A stretch of 7,408 nucleotides of DNA from an uncultured Campylobacter sp. (GTDB lineage Bacteria > Campylobacterota > Campylobacteria > Campylobacterales > Campylobacteraceae). The translations under genes were made by a program, and so were the position numbers. The stretch spans positions 1 through 7,408 of the forward strand of contig NZ_CALIMW010000016.1 of assembly GCF_938045405.1 (NCBI RefSeq), given 5' to 3'. The notes below the pieces were generated by a model that was not told where the DNA came from, made no database searches, and saw only the letters and a program-made list of their open reading frames with translations. Shown here one piece after another: positions 1-5,535 of this stretch (position 1 is the stretch's first letter; every line of letters starts with the position of its first letter).

Positions 1-433
1 TTTATCGCGCCTTAGACGCTTGCTATGAGTGGTTGAAATTTTTCGCAGTGATAAAATTTAGCCTCGCGAAATTCCGCTCTGAAATCCTTCGATAAATTTT
101 CGTCTTGCGTGTATTTAGTGTAGCAGCACGCGAGGCAGCAAAATTTTGCAGCCATTCGTGCGAATAAGGCAGGATAGTAAGGTTTTGTTGTGGAGTTTTG
201 CAGAGGCTAAAAATTCTATGCTGCCGCGCCGTACGGGCAAAATTTCACATCGTCGTATCAAAGCAAAGTAAAAATTTTAATTGCGCTTGTCAGGCATGGT
301 TAAAATCCGCGCAGAAGCGGTAAGCGGGGCAGAATTTATCTCAGCGGCAACGTGACTAAATAAAATTCTATAAATCCACGAAGCGGGCGGTATCCCAGCA
401 GAAACGGCATTGTCCTAGCCAAGCTTCTTGCGT

Positions 434-462
434 AAGCGGCGGGCGCGCCAAAGATAAAATTT
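434..462 (+). repeat. Dispersed degenerate repeat, copy 1 (AAGCGGC-N13-ATAAAATTT)
   Basis: This 29-bp unit begins AAGCGGC, has 13 GC-rich bases and ends ATAAAATTT. It has the same length and end words as the unit at 712-740, and a looser relative lies at 343-368 (AGCGGC to ATAAAATTC). The 14-mer CAAAGATAAAATTT at its right end (449-462) recurs exactly at 789-802. The similarity is clear in the end blocks and weak in the middle, so this is an old or composition-driven repeat family and not a recent duplication. Confidence 0.45.
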
Positions 463-549
463 TTCACTAAGACGGCGAAGTGCAGCAGTATGCTGCTAGA
501 GTCACCTGACGAAGATGAAATTTTGCGCGAAGAGAGCGAGAAGAATTCT

Positions 550-584
550 GCATAAATATCGCGCTATTACGCTAAAATTTATGC
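550..584. repeat. Short inverted repeat (8-bp arms)
   Basis: GCATAAAT at 550-557 pairs perfectly with ATTTATGC at 577-584 across a 19-nt loop, which can itself form a short GCG/CGC pairing. No T tract follows on either strand, so it does not look like an intrinsic terminator. Role unknown. Confidence 0.4.
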
Positions 585-711
585 AAGGAGAAGCATTTTT
601 ATAAAGAATTTCTAGCAGCGGTAGCGTTCGCCGGCGAAGCTCGCCTTTGAGGTGGTGGCGTTTTGCTAAAGCTTCTTGCGAAATCGACGTTGCATAGCAA
701 AGTAATTGTAA

Positions 712-740
712 AAGCGGCAAGCGTGCTGTAGATAAAATTC
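712..740 (+). repeat. Dispersed degenerate repeat, copy 2 (AAGCGGC-N13-ATAAAATTC)
   Basis: This unit has the same 29-bp architecture as the one at 434-462. It also opens a short run of AAAAT cores whose final T falls at 738, 769 and 800, giving two successive spacings of exactly 31 bp. AAAAGCGGC occurs at 710-718 and again at 746-754, so the intervening sequence is partly repeated too. Confidence 0.45.
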
Positions 741-899
741 TTGGCAAAAGCGGCGTAGCAGGGCAAAATTTCTACGCAATACGCACGGCAAAGATAAAAT
801 TTGCCAAGCAACTACGAGCGAAAACCCCAGTAAATTCGGCGAAACTTGGTAGAACGAAGAATTTTTATCAAATCTACGCAGCTTTACCAAATTCCTAAA

Positions 900-2078
900 T
901 TAGCCAAAATTTTCTATCAGATCGCTAAAAATTTTAGCTAAATTTTCGACGTCGCTAATCTCTACTCGTTCGTTGATCTGATGGATCGTGTCGTTTCGCA
1001 CGCCAAACTCCGCCGTCTCCACGCCAAACTCCGCGAAGTATCTCGCATCGCTCGTGCCGCCTGCGGTGTTTAGCTCGGCTGCTGCGCCGCAGATCTTCTG
1101 CACGCTAGCGCTTAGTTTTTGCACGATTTTGGAGCTTCGCTGAGTTAAAAAAGGCTTTGAGGAGCTTTTTAGCGCAAGGTGTAGCGACGCGCCTGCTCGC
1201 AGCTGCGCGGTGCAGCTCATTTCTAGCTTGCCGCAGGATTCGCTTTCGTTGCATAGCGCGTCTTTAGCGTCCAGTTCAAATAACCCCAGTACATAGTCTC
1301 GCACGTCTTCTAGCCCCAGCCCTACGCCGCCGCGGACGTTAAACATCACGCGTACGTCCTTGGGTGTTACGTTTACTACCTGCGAACCGCCGCGAATGTC
1401 GGTGATGACTATCTTGGCTGGAGCGAAATCCTCGCTGCCAGCATCCAGATCATACCCCGCGAGGCTTGCTAGCACCGGCGCTAAAATGTGGACAGGATTG
1501 ATGCATTTATCTGGGTAGGCTGCGTGCCCGCCGATACCCGTGAGCGTGAGGACGCCGTTAATCGAGCCGCGACGGCCAATCTTAATGGTATCGCCGAAGC
1601 GCACTTCGCATGTAGGCTCCGCAACGATTGCGAAGTCGGGTAGGGCACCTTGCTCGCGCAATTTAGAGAGCATTTCGCGCGTGCCGTAGATGCCGTCACC
1701 CTCCTCATCGCTGGTTAGCAGCAGGCTTAGCGTGCCCTTAAAATCGCGTGCCGCCGCTAGCGCGCAGATCGCCGCTGCGATGCCACTTTTCATATCCTGT
1801 GCGCCGCGCCCGTATAAAAAGCCCTCCGCTTCCACCGGCTTAAACGGATCGCTCGCCCAGCCCTCGCCCGGCGGCACGACGTCGATGTGCCCGGCAAAGC
1901 ATAGGTGCGGACCCTGTCCGAAGCGCTTGGTAAAAATCGCGTTAGTTACGCCGTTTAGCTCGAATCTATCCTCGCTAAAGTCCGCCAGCAGCATCGAGAC
2001 GTAGTTGAAAGCTCCGTCGTCGCTAGGTGTGAGCGAGCGGAATTTGATGAGCTCTTTTAGAATTTCAGTCGGTTTCAT
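900..2078 (-). CDS. dapE: Succinyl-diaminopimelate desuccinylase DapE
   Basis: DapE hydrolyses N-succinyl-LL-2,6-diaminopimelate to LL-diaminopimelate and succinate in the cytoplasm. This is a step of the succinylase route to lysine and to diaminopimelate for peptidoglycan. The protein is a peptidase M20 family di-zinc enzyme. Visible metal and catalytic residues are H64 and D66 (GHIDVVPPG), bridging D95 (GRGAQDMKSG), general base E125 with ligand E126 (TSDEEGDG), E154 (AEPT) and H366 (TIHQINE). GGTSD lies at 340-344. The ATG at 2078 is supported by AAAGGAAGG 4-5 nt upstream. The upstream exporter gene ends only 15 bp before, so the two are probably co-transcribed. At 392 residues it is longer than the usual 365-375. 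The excess lies around residues 270-300, between the dimerisation domain and the C-terminal catalytic part, and carries three cysteines. Identification is firm; the role of the insertion is unknown. Confidence 0.96.
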   Translation of the reverse strand: MKPTEILKELIKFRSLTPSDDGAFNYVSMLLADFSEDRFELNGVTNAIFTKRFGQGPHLCFAGHIDVVPPGEGWASDPFKPVEAEGFLYGRGAQDMKSGIAAAICALAAARDFKGTLSLLLTSDEEGDGIYGTREMLSKLREQGALPDFAIVAEPTCEVRFGDTIKIGRRGSINGVLTLTGIGGHAAYPDKCINPVHILAPVLASLAGYDLDAGSEDFAPAKIVITDIRGGSQVVNVTPKDVRVMFNVRGGVGLGLEDVRDYVLGLFELDAKDALCNESESCGKLEMSCTAQLRAGASLHLALKSSSKPFLTQRSSKIVQKLSASVQKICGAAAELNTAGGTSDARYFAEFGVETAEFGVRNDTIHQINERVEISDVENLAKIFSDLIENFG

Positions 2079-2093
2079 AAGCCTTCCTTTGGT
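2079..2093 (-). promoter_or_regulatory. Ribosome binding site of dapE
   Basis: Read on the minus strand, the 15-bp gap between the exporter stop codon and the dapE ATG contains AAAGGAAGG. It fixes the dapE start at 2078 and shows that dapE has its own strong translation signal inside the transcript. Confidence 0.75.
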
Positions 2094-2690
2094 TTAAATT
2101 TTACCGAAAATTATAGCGTATAAAAGCTTTAGTGCGAAAAATACCAAAATAAACGCCGAGATATATGCAAATGCCCGCACTACAATGTTTGGAAGCTTGC
2201 TGCGAGCTAGATATATCACAAGCGGAAAAAGCGTGATCCAAGCTAAGATTCCGCTTACAAGCCCCGCAAGAGCAAGCGCAAAATCTGCTCGCGCGGTGCC
2301 GGCAGAGACGCTGAGCCAAAACATAATGACGTATGGATTTAGTAAATTTATCAAAAAGCCTTTGCCGTAAAGCGCCGCACCCGAGCAAGCCTCGACGCTT
2401 GCGGGTTGCACCGAGCGAGTCGCGCCATGCCAGGTCGCGTACGCCGTGTAGAGCAAAAAGCACGCGCCAAATACCGATATGCAGGCAAAAACGATCGGGA
2501 TTTTGGCTAACTGCGATATGCCAAACGCCGATAGCGCTAGATACAGCATATCCGCGCTCATGGCGCCGAGGCCCAGGCACAGCGCCTTGGTGTAGCTTCG
2601 CAGCGCGTAGGACATTATCAGCACGTTTACCGGGCCGATCGGCACGCTAACGCCCAGCCCCATCAAAACCCCTTGTACGAATGGCTGCAT
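2094..2690 (-). CDS. LysE-family amino-acid exporter
   Basis: This 198-residue, strongly hydrophobic inner-membrane protein belongs to the LysE/RhtB translocator family, whose characterised members export amino acids such as lysine, arginine, homoserine or threonine. The family signature PIGPVNVLIM is at residues 17-26, in the first membrane segment. Conserved D47 sits in the second (GLGAMSADMLYL), and the typical NLLNPYVIMFW is at 115-125. About six membrane segments can be drawn, roughly at 5-27, 37-58, 65-87, 110-132, 135-157 and 168-193, with a polar loop at 88-108. The substrate cannot be read from the sequence. Placement 15 bp upstream of dapE, an arrangement I recall from C. jejuni (Cj1049c–Cj1048c), makes a basic amino acid attractive but unproven. 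AGAGG abuts the ATG at 2690 and GGGGAG lies about 12 nt upstream, so the start signal is imperfect. The N-terminus nevertheless matches the family. Confidence 0.9.
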   Translation of the reverse strand: MQPFVQGVLMGLGVSVPIGPVNVLIMSYALRSYTKALCLGLGAMSADMLYLALSAFGISQLAKIPIVFACISVFGACFLLYTAYATWHGATRSVQPASVEACSGAALYGKGFLINLLNPYVIMFWLSVSAGTARADFALALAGLVSGILAWITLFPLVIYLARSKLPNIVVRAFAYISAFILVFFALKLLYAIIFGKI

Positions 2691-2781
2691 CCTCTGCTTA
2701 TACTCCCCAAATCTGCTCTAAAATTTCGGCGTGCGATGCTGCGAAAAAACCTATGGGCGCGGCTTTGCGAATAGATCGATC

Positions 2782-3060
2782 TGAAATCTCGCGCGACCTG
2801 CGATCGGTTTTAAATTTAACGCAAACGCCGCCATACGCGTCTTAGCTTTAAAATTTTAACACGAGCGGTCGCATACGCTTCGGCTCTAAAATTTTTAACG
2901 TGTGCACTTGCATGCGCCTCGACTTTGAAATTTAACGAGCGCTTCACATACACGCTCAGTCGCAAAATTTCAATATGAGCATTATGTGCTTGAAATTTAT
3001 ACGAGCATTCGTGCGGCGGACCCGCTCACTAGACTTCAAATTTAGTTTTTAAATTTTAAC
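2782..3060. repeat. Degenerate tandem repeat array, period about 37-40 bp
   Basis: Successive units begin with an A/T core of the form AAATTTAAC or AAAATTTTAAC, followed by a GC-richer half resembling GAGCG..CGCATACGC..TCGGCTC. The cores end at 2820, 2860, 2899, 2936 and 2973, giving spacings of 40, 39, 37 and 37 bp. Looser members end near 3001 and 3060. The non-core halves also resemble each other: CATACGC in units 1, 2 and 4 (CATACAC), CATGCGC in unit 3, and ACGAGCG or ACGAGC in units 2, 4 and 6. This differs from a CRISPR array, where spacers are unrelated. The divergence implies an old array or one under weak constraint. Confidence 0.6.
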
Positions 3061-3110
3061 GCACGGATCGCGGTTTAAATTTGTGGCTCGAATTTTGTGA
3101 GGCAAAATTT

Positions 3111-3193
3111 GCCGTTTTGCTGCGCCGCTAAGTTTGCTAGTTTAAATTTTGCCTTGTAAAATTTAAACTAGCAAAAGATTGGCGACAAACGGC
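3111..3193. repeat. Nested inverted repeat with a perfect 18-bp core
   Basis: The core arm TTTGCTAGTTTAAATTTT at 3133-3150 is perfectly complementary to AAAATTTAAACTAGCAAA at 3158-3175, with only 7 nt between. Within those, one G·T and one C-G pair can extend the stem to about 20 bp with a 3-nt loop. Symmetry continues imperfectly outward: GCCGTTT at 3111-3117 pairs with AAACGGC at 3187-3193, and CGCC near 3125 faces GGCG at 3181-3184. No T tract follows either side, so it does not fit an ordinary intrinsic terminator. It could be a small palindromic element, a structured RNA or a cruciform site. Confidence 0.75.
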
Positions 3194-3317
3194 GGCTCGC
3201 GCAAGTCGGCAAGTTTTAGTCGCGTAAATTTAAAGATCGCGGCGATAAAATTTAACCCGTCGAAATTTTGCTTTACGTAATTTCGCGCATCCGCGCTCAT
3301 AACAGCCCATGATTGCA

Positions 3318-3359
3318 GATAAAATTTTGCGAAGCGAAATCGCGCCTTAAAATTTTATC
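3318..3359. repeat. Stem-loop with 11-bp arms
   Basis: GATAAAATTTT at 3318-3328 pairs perfectly with AAAATTTTATC at 3349-3359. Inside, GCGA 3329-3332 pairs with TCGC 3340-3343, leaving a 5-nt bulge. The right arm lies within the first copy of the 35-bp direct repeat, so the left arm could equally pair with the second copy at 3413-3423. Confidence 0.55.
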
Positions 3360-3380
3360 CGTAAATTTTAAAAATTCAAC
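3346..3380 (+). repeat. 35-bp direct repeat, copy 1
   Basis: This sequence begins CTTAAAATTTTATCC and continues through AAATTTTAAAAAT to TCAAC. It matches 3410-3444 at 31 of 35 positions, by eye. The two copies start 64 bp apart. It is much better conserved than the tandem array to its left. Confidence 0.75.
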
Positions 3381-3409
3381 GAAGGATACAACCCCGCCGT
3401 TCCGCCTAT

Positions 3410-3444
3410 CTTAAAATTTTATCCACAAATTTTAAAAATCCGAC
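3410..3444 (+). repeat. 35-bp direct repeat, copy 2
   Basis: This is the second copy of the repeat at 3346-3380. The four differences are all transitions: GT versus AC after ATCC, then T/C and A/G near the right end. The 29 bp between the copies are unique. Confidence 0.75.
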
Positions 3445-3846
3445 CGCGGAGCCCGAGATTAACGTTTGTCCGCTTTGATTAGCCTCATGCTAAATTAACC
3501 ATATGTGCGCTTTAAATTTAGCCGCACGCCTGCAATTTGGCTACGCCCTCTTTTTAAATTTTATCGGCCGCCGCAAAACCTTGTCCGCAAAACAGACGCA
3601 CCGCAGAGCAGGCCCTGTCGCAACGCCAAATCGCGCCGTAAATTTTATCGTTTCGCAGTGGGACAAATTCCGTGCTGCAAAGTAAGAACCTGCGCGCCGC
3701 GCCGTATTAAATCTGCACCGCAGAGCAAATTCCGAGCGAATTCTGCGTCGTAGCTTAGTTTGCAGAAATTTTGCGTGCAAAGCCCACTTCATAAAAATTA
3801 TGCGCCTGCAAGAGGAAGGCGGTGGTATATTTATACCCGAATTCGT

Positions 3847-3862
3847 AAAAATCCCCCGTCGC
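3847..3862 (+). repeat. 16-bp exact copy of the neighbouring gene's 3' end
   Basis: AAAAATCCCCCGTCGC here is identical to 3888-3903, which encodes the ATGDF part of the C-terminus of the adjacent small protein. The copies lie 41 bp apart in the same orientation, on either side of the gene's stop codon. Confidence 0.8.
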
Positions 3863-3879
3863 ATCGCAATAGCGCAAAT

Positions 3880-4089
3880 TTAAAACGAAAAATCCCCCGT
3901 CGCGCCGTGTGACATACTCTCATAGACCGCCTTGACGTATTTGTCGCGCACCGCGCAATCTAGCAGCTTCTCGCACTCCAGGCAGCTGGTGAGGTTGTGC
4001 TCGGCTTGGCACGCCTGCAGCGCGGCTAAGCTTTTATCCAAAATTTCGTCGTAAACGTCGCGCGGCGCAGTGTTCTCGGTATCAGCCAT
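3880..4089 (-). CDS. Small conserved four-cysteine protein (Cj0839c-like), function unknown
   Basis: The protein has 69 residues when started at the ATG at 4089. That ATG overlaps the fbp stop codon by one base (TGATG), an arrangement typical of translational coupling. A TTG one codon further upstream, at 4092, is the only alternative. In the 69-residue numbering four cysteines lie at 27, 36, 39 and 45, spaced C-x8-C-x2-C-x5-C, followed by a basic helix-like stretch (RDKYVKAVYESM) and a glycine/phenylalanine-rich tail. This spacing could bind a metal or form disulfides, but no known motif fits exactly. I recall a similar small protein beside fbp in C. jejuni (Cj0839c), so it is probably a real, lineage-specific conserved gene. 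Co-transcription with fbp and mobB is very likely. The 3' end carries a 16-bp sequence repeated exactly just downstream of the stop. Confidence 0.85.
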   Translation of the reverse strand: MADTENTAPRDVYDEILDKSLAALQACQAEHNLTSCLECEKLLDCAVRDKYVKAVYESMSHGATGDFSF

Positions 4090-4937
4090 CAATTTTTCTC
4101 GCCGTAAATTTCATGCATCTTCGCGATCTCATACTTCGAGCCGAAAAAGCAAGGGGTGCTTTGGTGAATTTTTTCAATCTTTAGCTGCAAAAGCGAGCCG
4201 TTTTCGCCGTCGCTGGTGGCGCCTCCCGCGCGCTCGAAGATAAACGCAAACGGCAGCACTTCGAAAGTTACGCGAAGTTTGCCGTGCGGATGATCGCTAG
4301 TAGCGGGGTAGCTGAAAAGTCCGCCGCCTTTTAATAAAATTTGATGCAGGTCGCTCACCATCGCGCCGCTGTATCGCAGGCGGTAGCCCTCATCAAACAG
4401 CGCCCGCACGAGCTTTCGGTGCGGTTCGCTCCAGCCATTTTGCGTCGCGCCCGTGGCGTTTAGCTTGCCTTTTTGCTGTAGGCGCAGCTCTTTTACGAAG
4501 CTAAATTTGCCCTCGCGATTTAGGCGGTAGAGCTTCGGTGCATCCTCGCAAACGACCATCTCAAGGCGCGGCCCGTAGATGCAATAGATCGCCGCTTTTA
4601 AGTTTGCGGGCGAAATTTCATCCTCGTAGATGCCAAATATTGAGCCCACGGCGAAATTTACGTCCACCAAGCTCGAGCCGTCGAGAGGATCGTAGGCGAC
4701 GATTAGGCGCGCATCTTTTCTAAGCTCCAGCGCCTCCTCTTTCTCCTCGCTGATTAGGGCTCGCACAAGCGGATTTTTGCGAAATTCCGCCTCGATTATG
4801 GCGTCGCTTTTTACGTCGAGTTTGAGCTGCGTATCGCCCGTGCTGTTGTGATGATCTGTGTAGCCGAAGTCCGCGTATTTCAGCTCCTCGGCGATTTGTA
4901 GCGCGATATTTTGGATTGATTTTACGATCTCTTGCAT
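4089..4937 (-). CDS. fbp: Fructose-1,6-bisphosphatase, class I
   Basis: This cytoplasmic enzyme removes the 1-phosphate of fructose-1,6-bisphosphate, the committed gluconeogenic step. Campylobacters generally lack phosphofructokinase and depend on gluconeogenesis. The 282-residue product shows the class I signatures: metal-binding acidic residues E64-E65 in ISEEKEE, DPLDGSS at 83-89, GDTQLKLD near 34-41, and RYSGAMVSDLHQILL with the following GGGLFSYPA in the substrate region. It is shorter than enterobacterial Fbp (about 330) but appears complete. The ATG at 4937 has AAGGA about 6 nt upstream, and that site overlaps the mobB stop codon region (9-bp gap). At its other end the stop codon overlaps the start of the small four-cysteine gene. 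Identity is secure. Confidence 0.95.
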   Translation of the reverse strand: MQEIVKSIQNIALQIAEELKYADFGYTDHHNSTGDTQLKLDVKSDAIIEAEFRKNPLVRALISEEKEEALELRKDARLIVAYDPLDGSSLVDVNFAVGSIFGIYEDEISPANLKAAIYCIYGPRLEMVVCEDAPKLYRLNREGKFSFVKELRLQQKGKLNATGATQNGWSEPHRKLVRALFDEGYRLRYSGAMVSDLHQILLKGGGLFSYPATSDHPHGKLRVTFEVLPFAFIFERAGGATSDGENGSLLQLKIEKIHQSTPCFFGSKYEIAKMHEIYGEKN

Positions 4938-4949
4938 TTTATTCCTTTA
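4938..4949 (-). promoter_or_regulatory. Ribosome binding site of fbp, touching the mobB stop codon
   Basis: On the minus strand this reads TAAAGGAATAAA, directly followed by the fbp ATG. The mobB TAA is at its left end and AAGGA starts inside it, so ribosomes finishing mobB are placed to reinitiate on fbp. Confidence 0.75.
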
Positions 4950-5435
4950 CATTTTTTTGGCGTTTTTTAATATCCATTCGCTAATGCCCGCAGCGTCGTT
5001 GATGTCAAAATTTACGCGGCAAAGCTTATCCATCTGCTCGCCGCTTAAATTTGAAGCGATCGCGTCCGAAAATGGCAGATACGCCGGATCGATCTTGTCT
5101 CGAAACAGGCTTATGCGCGGCAGCGGCAGCGTCTTTAGCCCCTCTACGAGCAAGATATCAAACTCGCCTAGCATCCGCACGACCTCGTCAATTTGCATAC
5201 AGCGCTGCGAAAAATAGCTCGTCCGCGCAGGACTCATCACGACGGTCTCGGCGCCTAGCTCGCTAAATTTGGCGCTGTCCTTGCCCTCTACGTCAAAGCG
5301 CGCCTTATCGCCGGGATCGTGCTTTACGATCGCAGTCCGTAGCCCGCTAGCGATAAAAATTTTAGCGATCTTGCAAATTAGCGTCGTTTTGCCGCTGTTG
5401 GAAGGGCCTGAAAATGCGATAACAAGTCTTTTCAT
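4947..5435 (-). CDS. mobB: Molybdopterin-guanine dinucleotide biosynthesis adapter MobB
   Basis: MobB is a cytoplasmic P-loop GTP-binding protein that assists MobA in attaching GMP to molybdopterin, giving the bis-MGD cofactor of enzymes such as nitrate reductase and formate dehydrogenase. The 162-residue product has the Walker A motif GPSNSGKT at 10-17, the family's VKHDPGD at 37-43, DVEGKDS and GAETVVMSP in the middle, and the hydrophobic LLVEGLK that resembles the Walker B region. Length and motif order fit complete MobB proteins (about 160-175). The start at 5435 has only a weak site (GGA about 8 nt upstream). It is the first gene of the minus-strand operon, divergent from the lipoprotein gene. 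MobA is not in the window. The grouping with fbp has no obvious metabolic logic, but it matches the C. jejuni order as I recall it. Confidence 0.93.
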   Translation of the reverse strand: MKRLVIAFSGPSNSGKTTLICKIAKIFIASGLRTAIVKHDPGDKARFDVEGKDSAKFSELGAETVVMSPARTSYFSQRCMQIDEVVRMLGEFDILLVEGLKTLPLPRISLFRDKIDPAYLPFSDAIASNLSGEQMDKLCRVNFDINDAAGISEWILKNAKKM

Positions 5436-5465
5436 TTTTAAAATCCGGCTTTTTAAGATGAGCAG

Positions 5466-5471
5466 ATTGTA
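5466..5471 (-). promoter_or_regulatory. Candidate -10 element for the mobB–fbp operon
   Basis: On the minus strand this reads TACAAT, 30 bp upstream of the mobB ATG. No good -35 hexamer is visible, which is normal for Campylobacter sigma-70 promoters. Its position in the middle of the divergent intergenic region supports it. Confidence 0.4.
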
Positions 5472-5503
5472 GCGAATTTAGCCTTTTAAAAAGCAAAATT
5501 CGT

Positions 5504-5509
5504 TAAAAT
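5504..5509 (+). promoter_or_regulatory. Candidate -10 element for the lipoprotein gene pair
   Basis: TAAAAT lies 26 bp before the lipoprotein ATG and is preceded by T-rich tracts. A second TAAAAT at 5515-5520 is too close to the ribosome binding site to be likely. The motif is common in this AT-rich DNA, so confidence is low. Confidence 0.3.
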
Positions 5510-5523
5510 GCGCCTAAAATTTC

Positions 5524-5531
5524 AAAGGAAG
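5524..5531 (+). promoter_or_regulatory. Ribosome binding site of the lipoprotein gene
   Basis: AAAGGAAG lies 4 nt before the ATG at 5536. It is a strong site that fixes the start. Confidence 0.75.
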
Positions 5532-5535
5532 ATCG

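Larger units (their letters stand above)
1..899. other. Gene-free block left of dapE, rich in short degenerate repeats
   Basis: No convincing gene is present on either strand. The longest open frames, on the minus strand, all begin at TTG, overlap one another and lack a ribosome binding site. Their translations repeat the same Phe/Tyr/Arg/Cys-rich words because they read through recurring AAATTTTAT cores. The DNA contains dispersed ATAAAATTY cores, often preceded by AGCGGC, a local 31-bp periodicity at 732-802, and a small inverted repeat at 550-584. I see no clear intrinsic terminator for dapE here: the only nearby inverted repeat (TTGGTA 846-851 with TACCAA 885-890) has a 33-nt loop and no T tract. 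The block could be decayed coding sequence or an expanded intergenic repeat region. Confidence 0.7.
2691..3879. other. 1.2-kb gene-free block of AT-cored repeats
   Basis: This block separates two minus-strand operons and contains no supportable gene. Open frames at 3503-3753 (plus) and 3541-3864 (minus) have no ribosome binding site and overlap each other, and their translations are basic and repetitive with no recognisable motif. From left to right it holds a degenerate tandem array (about 2782-3060), a long hairpin-forming inverted repeat (3133-3175), a stem-loop (3318-3359), a direct repeat pair (3346-3380 and 3410-3444), a 13-bp repeat GCACCGCAGAGCA (3598-3610 and 3715-3727), and a 16-bp copy of the adjacent gene's 3' end (3847-3862). 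The promoter of the exporter–dapE unit should lie at its left edge, but I cannot pick a convincing -10 element. Confidence 0.75.

Noticed and set aside
482..496. GCAGCA/TGCTGC hairpin as a terminator
   Set aside because: The stem is only 6 bp with a 3-nt loop and no T tract. It is likely chance.
502..890. Three overlapping minus-strand open frames of 70-81 codons
   Set aside because: All start with TTG, have no ribosome binding site, overlap in different frames and are made of recurring words from AAATTTTAT cores.
1481..2004. Open frames opposite or out of frame with dapE
   Set aside because: They are shadows of dapE, whose catalytic motifs confirm the real frame.
2101..2650. Alternative frames of 61-159 codons over the LysE-family gene
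   Set aside because: Shadow frames; the PIGPVN and NLLNP motifs and membrane segments identify the true frame.
2697..2702. TATAAG on the minus strand as a -10 element for the exporter gene
   Set aside because: It is so close to the ATG at 2690 that transcription would start at or inside the gene. A leaderless message cannot be supported.
2782..3060. CRISPR array
   Set aside because: The short A/T cores vary and the intervening sequences resemble each other instead of being unrelated spacers. No cas genes are present.
3503..3864. Open frames of 60-107 codons on both strands in the middle block
   Set aside because: They overlap each other on opposite strands, lack ribosome binding sites and show no recognisable motif. 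The minus-strand ATG at 3864 lies inside the duplicated 3' end of the adjacent gene region.
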